Shown here piece after piece: positions 1-6,467 of a DNA stretch of 6,970 nt. The first letter of the stretch is position 1. Each line of letters begins with the position of its first letter. The translations under genes and the position numbers were made by a program. The notes below the pieces were generated by a model that saw only the letters and a list, made by a program, of their open reading frames with translations, was not told the DNA's origin and searched no databases. The DNA is from an uncultured Eubacteriales bacterium (GTDB lineage Bacteria; Bacillota_A; Clostridia; Christensenellales; Aristaeellaceae): positions 1 through 6,970 of the forward strand of contig CADBLV010000355.1 of the NCBI GenBank assembly GCA_902795555.1, in the 5' to 3' direction.

Positions 1-1295
1 TCCGCGTTATTATTATCGTTCCAGGTCTTCATCACCGGGATGCTGACCTCCGTGTCTTCCGGCCTGGGGGCGGGCGTATAATGGTTCACCAGCGTCGCCG
101 TGGCCGTCCCGTTTGCCGCGACGGCCAGATGCATGGCGGTCGTACTGTCGCTGCGGAGATAGAACAGATCGATCAGCTCATTGGCGTTGCGCTCCACCAC
201 CGTGTAGGAGCCGGGCTTGACCTGCTCGATGTGGTATTCACCGTCTGTAAAGTCCTGATAGGTCAGCTTCATCGGGAACCGGGGATCGGAATTGTCCGGC
301 CCGAGAATCTCAAAGGACAGGTACTGCTCCCGAAGCGTCGGATCGGGCAGATCATCCGGATTCACCGCGTCCGGCTTCACGAAGACGAAACGCGCTTCCA
401 GCTTCGCGTCGTTCGTCACCTGCTGACCCATCGGAACGCCCTTCACCTGAACCGCGTCGGTAATCCGGAAATCCCGGTCCGAATTCTGCAGCATATAGCC
501 CTTATCCGTGATATCCTTCAGCAGGTCGGCGTTCACATCTTCCAGCAGATACGTCCCGGGGATCACATCCAGCTCCACCGGACCGTTCTGCAGCTGCGCC
601 CAGGTGAGGGTCGTGGGCATGTTTCTGTCGGGGCCGTCGATCTTCACCGTCAGGCCGCTGATGTCCGCGCCATCCGGCGCGTTGCTCACGTCTACATCAA
701 CGGTCAGCTTGTTATGCAGCACCCGGTAGGTCACCGTCAGACCGTTCACCGTGCGCTCATATCCGAGAACTTCCGGCGCGTATGCCGTGTAGCTCGCGGC
801 ATCCTGGGATCCTTTCCGGTGCGCCGGCTGCGTCCCGAAATCCACGCTCCATCCATTCGTCGCTCCGGCCAGCCTGTTTTCGCTGTAGGGCTTGCCGTCT
901 TCCATCAGGCGCACCGGCAGCTCGGAAGGGCGAAGGCCGAACTGATTATGATTGTCGTCCCACACCACATTGATCGCCAGCGCTCCTGTTTCCGCAACCG
1001 TATACCTGTACGTCAGCACGTTTCCGGAAACCGTCGGCGTCCCGTAATTCGCGATGGACACTTCCAGATTCGCGTCGGAAGGAACAACGCCGGTCCACCC
1101 CGTGGCCGCCGACAGCTCAGTCCCGCCGATCGTCACGCTCGGCGGCCGGGTCCCTTCATAGTTATTTCCATCGTCCCATTTGATGCAAACAATCTTCAGC
1201 GGGTCCTCATCAGCCAGAGCGCCGACGGACAGAGCTCCCAGCGCCAGCGCGAGGATGCACAGGACGGAAATGATACGCTGCAGGCGTGTCTTCAT
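1..1295 (-). CDS. Secreted Cna-B-repeat surface protein, C-terminus cut by window edge
   Basis: The open frame runs to the window edge without a stop, so only the first 431 residues are visible. The start is ATG at 1295, preceded by a purine-rich RBS (AAGAGGGGAG) about 6 nt upstream. Residues 1-28 form a signal peptide: basic MKTRLQR, a hydrophobic core, and a likely cleavage after GALA before DEDP. Cna-B-like beta-sandwich modules follow: about 33-103 (KWDDGNNYEGTRP), about 106-195 (VWDDNHNQFGLRPSELPVRL) and the start of another at about 417-431 (VMKTWNDNNN). Between them lie two copies of a related transthyretin-like module, about 196-300 and 301-408, each with GPD...LTW/LTY...PGxY...E.NA. 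In this family such repeats act as rigid stalks of Gram-positive adhesins and pilins, usually anchored to the wall by a C-terminal sorting signal. That signal would lie outside the window, so anchoring is inferred. Ligand unknown. The gene has its own promoter and follows a glycosyltransferase gene on the same strand by 235 bp. Confidence 0.88.
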   Translation of the reverse strand, partial: MKTRLQRIISVLCILALALGALSVGALADEDPLKIVCIKWDDGNNYEGTRPPSVTIGGTELSAATGWTGVVPSDANLEVSIANYGTPTVSGNVLTYRYTVAETGALAINVVWDDNHNQFGLRPSELPVRLMEDGKPYSENRLAGATNGWSVDFGTQPAHRKGSQDAASYTAYAPEVLGYERTVNGLTVTYRVLHNKLTVDVDVSNAPDGADISGLTVKIDGPDRNMPTTLTWAQLQNGPVELDVIPGTYLLEDVNADLLKDITDKGYMLQNSDRDFRITDAVQVKGVPMGQQVTNDAKLEARFVFVKPDAVNPDDLPDPTLREQYLSFEILGPDNSDPRFPMKLTYQDFTDGEYHIEQVKPGSYTVVERNANELIDLFYLRSDSTTAMHLAVAANGTATATLVNHYTPAPRPEDTEVSIPVMKTWNDNNNA

Positions 1296-1376
1296 GGATA
1301 TTCTCCCCTCTTGAGTCGTATAGGTCATTCACGTTCCGAATTCAGCCATCCAAACGGACATACTGATACAGAATTT

Positions 1377-1405
1377 ATTATAGGCGGAAAACAGCCAAAA
1401 AGCAA
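1377..1405 (-). promoter_or_regulatory. Predicted sigma-A promoter for the Cna-B surface protein gene
   Basis: On the minus strand, TTGCTT (1405-1400) is followed by a 17-nt spacer and a perfect TATAAT (1382-1377). Transcription would start near 1370, giving a leader of roughly 75 nt before the ATG at 1295. The promoter lies in an AT-richer 235-bp gap (1296-1530) between this gene and the upstream glycosyltransferase gene. I see no convincing hairpin plus T-tract in that gap, so read-through from the upstream gene is also possible. Confidence 0.7.
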
Positions 1406-1530
1406 GTGGAAATCTTTGCCAGAAGGGCTGAATTTATGTCGATTTGATGAAGATATTCTCTGAAAACGATTCCGCTTTCTGTTCTGTTTCTGTTTCTTTC
1501 ATGCCGACGCTTCGGAAACGAACCTTCCCG

Positions 1531-2526
1531 TCAGTCCTGTTCCTCCCCGTCCTCGATCCAATGCCGCCGGCCGGACTCCCAGGTTCGCTCGGAAATGATA
1601 TAGCGGGGGCGCCGCTTGGTTTCCAGATACGTCTTGCCGACATACTGGCCGATGACACCCAGGCTGATCAGCTGGATGCCGCCCAGGAGGCAGATGATGC
1701 AGACCGTCGAGGTCCATCCGGCCACCGTATGCCCCAGAATGGCCTCCACCACCGCCCAGATCATCAGGATCAGGCCCACCACGCTGAACCCGATGCCGAA
1801 GCCTGTAATGAGGGTGATCGGCTTGATGCTCAGGCTGGTGATGCCGTTGAACGCCAGGGCCAGCATCTTTTTCAGAGGATAATGGCTCTCCCCCGCCAGC
1901 CGCTCCGCGCGGGCATAATAGACCTGATCGCTGGGAAAGCCCACCAGCGGCACCAGACCCCGCAGGAAAATATTCACTTCCTCAAAATCGGCAAAATGCC
2001 GCAGCACCTTTGAGGAAATCAGCCGATAATCCGCATGGTTGAACACGACCTCCGCGCCCAGCCTGTTCATCAGCTTATAGAAGCCCTCCGCCGTGAAGCG
2101 TTTGAAAAAAGAATCCGTGTCCCGGCGGGAGCGAACCCCGTAAACCACCTCCGCCCCGGCCAGATACTTGTCCACCATTTCATCCATGGCATTGATGTCG
2201 TCCTGCCCGTCGCAGTCGATGGAAATCGTGATATCGCATCGGTCCATCGCTTCCATGAGGCCTGCCAGCACCGCGTTCTGATGGCCCCGGTTCCGGCTCT
2301 GGCAGATACCCAGCACGCGCTCGTCCTTTTGGGCCAGCTCCCGAATGATCTCCCAGGTCCGGTCGGAGGAGCCGTCGTTGACAAACAGCACCCTGCTCCT
2401 CGGGCTGATCCGGCCCGAGGCAGACAGCTCCTCCAGCTTTCTGACAAACTGGGGCGCCGTCAGCGGCAGCACCTTTTCCTCATTATAGCAGGGAATGATA
2501 ATCCACAGAATCGGTCTTGCGCTCAT
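1531..2526 (-). CDS. Family-2 glycosyltransferase, polyprenyl-phosphate (GtrB/DPM1-like) type
   Basis: The protein has 331 residues, the usual length for the family. The start is ATG at 2526 with GGAGGAAA about 8 nt upstream; the same frame stays open further 5' but there it only runs antisense to ktrB. Residues 7-130 are a GT-A fold: IIIPCYNEE (9-17), NDGSSDRT (50-57), SRNRGHQNAVLAGL (77-90) and the acidic metal/sugar-nucleotide site DCDGQDD (104-110). DYR at 166-168 and FLRG at 187-190 match conserved family positions. Two membrane helices (about 236-262 and 272-296) are followed by a basic cytosolic tail with YLETKRRPRYII. Family members move a sugar from a nucleotide donor to undecaprenyl phosphate at the inner face of the membrane, for later decoration of wall polymers, teichoic acids or O-antigen. 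The exact sugar and target cannot be read from the sequence. No flippase or second transferase gene is visible next to it. It diverges from ktrB and has its own promoter. Confidence 0.9.
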   Translation of the reverse strand: MSARPILWIIIPCYNEEKVLPLTAPQFVRKLEELSASGRISPRSRVLFVNDGSSDRTWEIIRELAQKDERVLGICQSRNRGHQNAVLAGLMEAMDRCDITISIDCDGQDDINAMDEMVDKYLAGAEVVYGVRSRRDTDSFFKRFTAEGFYKLMNRLGAEVVFNHADYRLISSKVLRHFADFEEVNIFLRGLVPLVGFPSDQVYYARAERLAGESHYPLKKMLALAFNGITSLSIKPITLITGFGIGFSVVGLILMIWAVVEAILGHTVAGWTSTVCIICLLGGIQLISLGVIGQYVGKTYLETKRRPRYIISERTWESGRRHWIEDGEEQD

Positions 2527-2592
2527 GGTGTGTGTTTCCTCCGTGATCGTTGTGCCTGGGGGCAAAGATGAAAGAAAACGGTACCGGTTCTT

Positions 2593-2621
2593 ATTGTACT
2601 GCTTTACGTTCATTTTATCAA
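2593..2621 (-). promoter_or_regulatory. Predicted sigma-A promoter for the glycosyltransferase gene
   Basis: On the minus strand, TTGATA (2621-2616) and TACAAT (2598-2593) are separated by exactly 17 nt, each hexamer matching consensus at five of six positions. The start would fall near 2586, giving a leader of about 60 nt to the ATG at 2526. The -35 box lies only 2 bp from that of the divergent ktrB promoter. Confidence 0.65.
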
Positions 2622-2623
2622 GC

Positions 2624-2652
2624 TTGTGCAATGAGGCGGTTTGGTGTATACT
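2624..2652 (+). promoter_or_regulatory. Predicted sigma-A promoter for ktrB
   Basis: TTGTGC (2624-2629), a 17-nt spacer and TATACT (2647-2652) precede ktrB. The -10 box is good (5 of 6) but the -35 box is weak (3 of 6), which suggests dependence on an activator or a modest basal rate. The predicted start near 2659 leaves a leader of about 27 nt. That is too short for a c-di-AMP (ydaO-type) riboswitch, which in other Firmicutes controls some ktr genes. Confidence 0.5.
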
Positions 2653-2685
2653 GCTTGACAGATTCACGAAAGAAGGCGGAGCGTT

Positions 2686-4065
2686 ATGCGGGAGGAGAAC
2701 AGGCAGTCCCGGATTTTCCGGAAACGCCGCAGCATGCCCAGTATCAGCCGGGTCATCGCCCTGTCGTTTCTGGCCCTGATCCTCATCGGAGCGCTGCTGC
2801 TGACGCTTCCCGGCGCTTCGAGGACGGAAAAAAGCAACGGATTCCTGACGGCTTTGTTCACAGCCACCTCCGCCACCTGTGTCACAGGGCTGGTGCGGGG
2901 CGACACCTGGACGCTGTGGAGTCCTCTCGGACAGGTGATCATCCTGTGCCTGATTGAAATCGGCGGCCTGGGCTTCATGTCTGCCGCGTCCGTTGCGTTC
3001 TTCACCTTCAAGCGTAAGGTGAGCCTCCATTCCAGAATGGTCATGGCGGAGGCGATCGGCGCCGATGACATGGGCGACATCGTCGGCCAGCAAAAGCGCC
3101 TGATCTATCGGTCCCTGCTGCTGGAAGGCATCGGGACGGTCATTCTGACGGTTCGTTTCCTTTTCGATTTCCCCTTTCCGCAGGCTTTGCGCCTGGGGCT
3201 TTTCCACTCGGTTTCCGCTTTCTGTAACGCGGGATTTGACATTCTGGGGGTTGTAGCGCCCGGAGCATCCATGATTCCCTATCAGGGGGATGTGGTGGTG
3301 ATGCTCACCCTGTCCGCCCTGATCATCATCGGAGGCCTCGGATTCCTGGTGTGGGACGAGGTGCTGCGGGAAAAGCAGCCCAGGCGATGGGGCGTATATA
3401 CGAAACTGGTGCTGGCGGCAACGGGCATCCTGCTTCTCGGAGGCACCGTGCTGTTCTGCGTGCTGGAGTGGGATAACCCGGGAACGCTGGGACCCATGTC
3501 CTGGCATCAGAAGATCCTGGCGGCCTTCTTCCAGTCCGTCACGCTGCGAACCGCCGGCTTCGCCGGTGTGGACCAGGGACTGCTCTCCCCCGCCGGAAAA
3601 GCCCTGTCCATCTTCCTGATGCTCATCGGCGGCTCCTCGGGATCCACCGCCGGTGGTCTGAAAACGGTCACTCTCGTGGTGCTGATCATGTTCCTGTGGA
3701 ACCGGATGCGCGGACGGTATACGGTCAGCGTTTTCCATCGCACCATCTCAGACGATCATGTGCTGAACGCCATTATGATTTTCATCCTGATGGTGACGCT
3801 GGCTTTCATCGGAGCGACGCTGATCTGCTCCACCACGCAGCAGATTGACTTTGAGGATGCCCTGTTTGAAACCGTTTCGGCCATCGGCACGGTGGGGCTC
3901 ACGACGGGGATCACCCCGATGCTTTCGCTGCCGGCCACCCTCGCCGTAATCCTTCTGATGTATTTCGGCCGGGTGGGCGTGCTGACGATCAGCTTCGGCT
4001 TCCTGAAACGGAAACCTGCCGGGGAGGCTTTCAAATATGCCAACACGGATCTGCTGATCGGATAG
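2686..4065 (+). CDS. ktrB: Potassium uptake protein, membrane translocator subunit KtrB (TrkH/KtrB family)
   Basis: The 459-residue integral membrane protein has the four-fold M1-P-M2 architecture of the TrkH/KtrB/HKT superfamily. The four selectivity-filter loops are readable: SATCVTGL (62-69), SAFCNAGFD (177-185), SVTLRTAGFAG (284-294) and SAIGTVGLTTG (398-408), each with the key filter glycine. The glycine-rich GGSSGSTAGGLKT (315-327) is the broken D3M2 segment that forms the intramembrane gate. As a dimer in the membrane it conducts K+ (Na+-coupled in characterised KtrAB) under control of a cytosolic KtrA ring. The start at 2686 is chosen because GGCGGAG lies just upstream; the next ATG (codon 17) has no RBS. 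The basic N-terminal stretch (FRKRRS) fits a cytosolic end. The length and the single-RCK partner 77 bp downstream argue for KtrB rather than TrkH. Confidence 0.95.
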   Translation: MREENRQSRIFRKRRSMPSISRVIALSFLALILIGALLLTLPGASRTEKSNGFLTALFTATSATCVTGLVRGDTWTLWSPLGQVIILCLIEIGGLGFMSAASVAFFTFKRKVSLHSRMVMAEAIGADDMGDIVGQQKRLIYRSLLLEGIGTVILTVRFLFDFPFPQALRLGLFHSVSAFCNAGFDILGVVAPGASMIPYQGDVVVMLTLSALIIIGGLGFLVWDEVLREKQPRRWGVYTKLVLAATGILLLGGTVLFCVLEWDNPGTLGPMSWHQKILAAFFQSVTLRTAGFAGVDQGLLSPAGKALSIFLMLIGGSSGSTAGGLKTVTLVVLIMFLWNRMRGRYTVSVFHRTISDDHVLNAIMIFILMVTLAFIGATLICSTTQQIDFEDALFETVSAIGTVGLTTGITPMLSLPATLAVILLMYFGRVGVLTISFGFLKRKPAGEAFKYANTDLLIG

Positions 4066-4093
4066 ATCATCCCCGGGGCAGATCCAGAAACCG

Positions 4094-4120
4094 TCCGCTT
4101 CCCGGATTGCCGGAAGCGGA
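4094..4120 (+). other. Hairpin in the ktrB-ktrA intergenic gap
   Basis: TCCGCTTCC (4094-4102) pairs perfectly with GGAAGCGGA (4112-4120), and GG/CC inside the 9-nt loop could extend the stem past a bulged C. No T-tract follows, so it is unlikely to be a strong intrinsic terminator. It ends about 9 nt before the ktrA ribosome binding site (GGGAGGG, about 4130-4136). A role in mRNA stability, or in tuning KtrA relative to KtrB, is inference. Confidence 0.55.
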
Positions 4121-4142
4121 TTGATAACAGGGAGGGAATACC

Positions 4143-4790
4143 TTGAAATCCTATATTGTGATCGGACTGGGACTGTTCGGGGCCGAGCTGGCCACCCGTC
4201 TCTATGCCTGCGGCGAGGATGTGCTGGCTGTGGATACGGACGAAGCACTTGTGAACAAATATGCCGACCGGGTCACCCGGGCGGTGACCGCCGATGCCCG
4301 GGACATGAAGGTGCTGGAAAAGCTGGGCGCGCAGAATTTCGACCGGGCGGTCGTGGCCATCGGAAGCGACCTGGCCGCCTCCGCGCTGGTCACCATGAAT
4401 CTGATCAAGCTGAAGGTTCCCTTCCTGCTGTGCAAAGCCCATAACAGCACCCACCGGGAGATTCTCCTTCGCCTCGGCGCAGACCGGGTGATCATCCCCG
4501 AGCGGGAGACCGCCGACAAGCTGGCCCTGGGTCTCACTTCCGTGGGCGCCATGGAGTATATCGAGCTGTCCAAGGAATACGGCATCGTGGAAATCGACAC
4601 GCCCCCCTCCTGGGTTGGGAAATCCATCCGGGATCTGGAATTGCGCACCCGATACGGCGCGAATGTGCTGGCCATGCGTGACGGGGATCAGCTGTGCATC
4701 TCCCTGGATATTGATAAACCCATCCACGCGGGCGAAACCTTCGTCATCCTGGCCCGATATGACATGATTAAGAAGATCGAGAACGCGTAA
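4143..4790 (+). CDS. ktrA: Potassium uptake system regulatory subunit KtrA (RCK/TrkA-N, TrkA-C)
   Basis: The 215-residue cytosolic protein has one RCK unit, as in KtrA; TrkA proteins with two units are about twice as long. Residues 1-120 are the Rossmann RCK_N domain: GLGLFG (8-13) is the nucleotide-binding GxGxxG, and acidic residues at the end of strand 2 (D31, D33) are placed to bind the ribose of NAD(H) or adenine nucleotides. HREILLRLGADRVIIPE (104-120) is strongly conserved in the family. Residues about 135-213 are the RCK_C domain, which binds c-di-AMP in characterised Firmicute homologues; whether it does so here is untested. It forms an octameric ring that gates KtrB (ATP/ADP in known systems). 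The start is TTG at 4143, supported by GGGAGGG upstream and by alignment of the first beta strand (KSYIVIGLG). It sits 77 bp after ktrB with no promoter seen between, so the two are probably co-transcribed. Confidence 0.95.
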   Translation: MKSYIVIGLGLFGAELATRLYACGEDVLAVDTDEALVNKYADRVTRAVTADARDMKVLEKLGAQNFDRAVVAIGSDLAASALVTMNLIKLKVPFLLCKAHNSTHREILLRLGADRVIIPERETADKLALGLTSVGAMEYIELSKEYGIVEIDTPPSWVGKSIRDLELRTRYGANVLAMRDGDQLCISLDIDKPIHAGETFVILARYDMIKKIENA

Positions 4791-4791
4791 A

Positions 4792-4850
4792 CGCCTGCCC
4801 GGCCGGCCGGACGCCGGGCTGTGAACAGGATATGCTTCGGCGAACAGGCG
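4792..4850 (+). other. GC-rich folded segment in the ktrA 3' untranslated region
   Basis: CGCCTG (4792-4797) can pair with CAGGCG (4845-4850), enclosing a second stem CCCGGC (4798-4803)/GCCGGG (4813-4818) and a small GC-TTCG-GC hairpin near 4834-4841. There is no T-tract, so it is not itself a typical intrinsic terminator. It may protect the ktr mRNA 3' end. The rest of the gap up to the terminator (about 4851-4908) shows nothing I can assign. Confidence 0.35.
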
Positions 4851-4908
4851 CACCCCTGAGAAGTCGTGCGCTTTGCATGCTGAATGTCGCGCAAGACACA
4901 TCAGCCCG

Positions 4909-4945
4909 TCAAAAAAGGAGAACGCAGTCGCGTCCTCCTTTTTGA
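4909..4945. terminator. Bidirectional intrinsic terminator between ktrA and the YARHG gene
   Basis: AAAAA-GGAG (4912-4920) pairs with CTCC-TTTTT (4935-4943). The stem continues inside as ACGC (4922-4925)/GCGT (4930-4933) around an AGTC loop, with one A/C mismatch. A-tract and T-tract on the two sides make it functional in both directions. It lies between two convergent transcription units: ktrBA from the left, and efp, the zinc-ribbon gene and the YARHG gene from the right. Confidence 0.85.
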
Positions 4946-4970
4946 TACCGTCCTGTGGTCATCCGTCGTT

Positions 4971-5903
4971 TTATCCGACATCGTCTTCCGTCACTGTGAT
5001 GTCGTCATCCTTGTCACCGGCGGCCTGCTGGGTCCCGTTGTCCAGGCAGTCGGCCGGAACAAAGCCCCGAACCACATCTCCGTCGTCGGTGTAGGTTTCC
5101 ACATAGTCCCAGGCCTGATTGCTGAAATAGGTGGTCAGATAAGTCACCGTGTCGCCGGGATCCAGCCGCACAATCGAAGAGCTCTGCCGGATGGGGTCGT
5201 CTGTCAGCGTGCAGGATCGGGTGATCTTCGCATTGGTATATTCGAAGGTCAGCGTCTTTGACAAGTTGCTCCCTTCCTTCTTGCCTTTGACGGACCCGCT
5301 GTTGATATAGCCCACCCGGACACCGCCGTTGTTGGTTTCGTACATCATCAGCAGCCATCCGCTTTCCTGGCCCGCCGCCATGATGGCGCCGTTGCTGCTC
5401 ACCTTGGCCTTGCCGTTGGCTCCGCGCCAGGAATTCTTTGACGGGGCGGAATAAACCGCGAAGTTCTGATTGGCTTTCAGCTGGACATACTCAAATCCCT
5501 GCAGGGCATTGAACCCGGTGGAGAAATAATTCCAGACGGACTTTCCGCCCGGGTTGGTCGTGCCCGAGTCCCGCATTTCCTGCCGAACCGACTTGATCAG
5601 ATCCTTGTTGGCCCATTCAATCTTCGTGTAGCTGCCTTTGTTATTCACGCCCCGTTTATACCAGGGCATGCAGCTGAAGTAGTAATCATATTTCCCGCCG
5701 AGGGTGAACTCATAGCCGTGGCGGGCGAAAATCTCATTGTAAATATATCCCAGAGATTCATAATCCCACTCCCACAGCTCCGATTCCGTCAGATAGCGGG
5801 TATCGCTGTCGGGAATCAGATACATCTGGTCGGCGCCGGCGGAAAACACCACCGCGACGCACAGAAGCATCGCTGCCATCAGCAGGGAAATCATCCGTTT
5901 CAT
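4971..5903 (-). CDS. Secreted YARHG-domain protein with SH3-like repeats
   Basis: The product has 310 residues. The ATG at 5903 is preceded by GAGGAGG at good spacing. Residues 1-24 are a signal peptide (MKRMISLLMAAMLL..., likely cleavage after SAGA); there is no lipobox cysteine at the expected place, so it is probably exported and not a lipoprotein. Residues about 29-110 form a YARHG domain: YLIPDSDTRYLTESEL, the signature variant FARHGYEF (59-66), then YFSCMPWYK (75-83). Two beta-rich segments, about 138-205 and 219-287, look like bacterial SH3 modules; the second ends in VVRGFVPADCL, the usual last strands. The tail (297-310) is very acidic. YARHG domains occur in extracellular proteins, often beside peptidases or wall-binding modules; their function is not settled. 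SH3b modules commonly bind peptidoglycan, so a wall-associated role is inferred. It is the last gene of the efp cluster, 28 nt after its neighbour and just before the terminator. Confidence 0.85.
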   Translation of the reverse strand: MKRMISLLMAAMLLCVAVVFSAGADQMYLIPDSDTRYLTESELWEWDYESLGYIYNEIFARHGYEFTLGGKYDYYFSCMPWYKRGVNNKGSYTKIEWANKDLIKSVRQEMRDSGTTNPGGKSVWNYFSTGFNALQGFEYVQLKANQNFAVYSAPSKNSWRGANGKAKVSSNGAIMAAGQESGWLLMMYETNNGGVRVGYINSGSVKGKKEGSNLSKTLTFEYTNAKITRSCTLTDDPIRQSSSIVRLDPGDTVTYLTTYFSNQAWDYVETYTDDGDVVRGFVPADCLDNGTQQAAGDKDDDITVTEDDVG

Positions 5904-5931
5904 CCGTTATGCCTCCTCTGAATGCTACAGG

Positions 5932-6465
5932 TTAACCCTCGCGCTTTTCGGCTGTCAATTCCGGGGCCGCTTCCGCCTTCTGTCCTTCACATTCGGGCTT
6001 CCCGTCCTCCGGCCTGTCCGCCTTCTCTGCCTGATCCGCCTGATCCGGTTCGCCGTCTTTCTCCGTCCCGTCTGCCGGCAGCTCCGGGAAAAGTTCCTTC
6101 CGGCAATAAGGGCACAGCGCGTCCTCGTCAAAATCCACGTCTTCGGGATCGATCTGAATCATCTTGCCGCAGAAAGGACACTCGTATTCGATGAAGTCGT
6201 TGTCCCCGTCCTCGTCCGGATCGAAGGCTTCTTCGTCATCGTCGTCCAGCAGCTCCGATTCCAGATCAGCCAGATCCGCGTCAATGGCGTCCACGTATTC
6301 CTGCAGCTCTCCCTGGGATTCCGCCAGGGCTTCGTAAGAAATTCCCACTTCGCTCAGCACTTCCAGGATACCCAGGATCAGGCGATGGCTGTCCTTTTCG
6401 GGATTCAGCTTCATGCCCGCCGCCAGGCCCCGCAAATAGCTGATCTGATCTGTCAATCTGCTCAT
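5932..6465 (-). CDS. Small acidic zinc-ribbon protein, CD1247 N-terminal-domain type
   Basis: The product has 177 residues. Residues 1-70 are mostly helical (MSRLTDQISYLRGLAAGM...) and resemble the N-terminal domain named after C. difficile CD1247, found in many Clostridia; this assignment is from memory of the family. An acidic run (DDDDEE... 74-91) leads to a zinc ribbon with CPFC (96-99) and CPYC (118-121), whose four cysteines can bind one Zn2+. Residues 130-177 are a low-complexity, charged and probably disordered tail. There is no signal peptide or membrane helix, so it should be cytosolic. The ATG at 6465 lies 2 nt after the efp stop, and its RBS (GAGGG) is inside the end of efp, so translational coupling is likely. 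Function unknown; a nucleic-acid or ribosome-related role is only suggested by the ribbon and the efp neighbourhood. Confidence 0.8.
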   Translation of the reverse strand: MSRLTDQISYLRGLAAGMKLNPEKDSHRLILGILEVLSEVGISYEALAESQGELQEYVDAIDADLADLESELLDDDDEEAFDPDEDGDNDFIEYECPFCGKMIQIDPEDVDFDEDALCPYCRKELFPELPADGTEKDGEPDQADQAEKADRPEDGKPECEGQKAEAAPELTAEKREG

Positions 6466-6467
6466 AC

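Noticed and set aside
81..1463. 460-codon open frame on the plus strand
   Set aside because: It is antisense to the Cna-B gene, which has a signal peptide, an RBS and clear domains. The plus-strand translation is Arg/His/Gln-rich with no recognisable domain, as expected from the codon bias of the opposite strand.
2655..2677. Perfect TTGACA just before ktrB
   Set aside because: At 16-18 nt downstream the sequence is GC-rich (around GGAGCG) and overlaps the RBS, so there is no -10 box. The TTGTGC/TATACT pair upstream fits better.
2653..2685. c-di-AMP riboswitch ahead of ktrB
   Set aside because: The leader after the predicted promoter is about 27 nt, far too short for the ydaO-type fold.
2527..3738. 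N-terminal extension of the glycosyltransferase to 735 residues
   Set aside because: The extension is antisense to ktrB and low in hydrophobic structure. The family start at 2526 has a strong RBS and gives the normal length.
3756..4901. 381-codon minus-strand frame across ktrB and ktrA
   Set aside because: It is the antisense shadow of two well-identified potassium transport genes, with no domain and no ribosome binding site that I can support.
5922..6194. Plus-strand Pro/Arg/Ser-rich frame of 90 codons
   Set aside because: It is the complement of the charged, disordered tail of the zinc-ribbon gene; the composition is explained by that.
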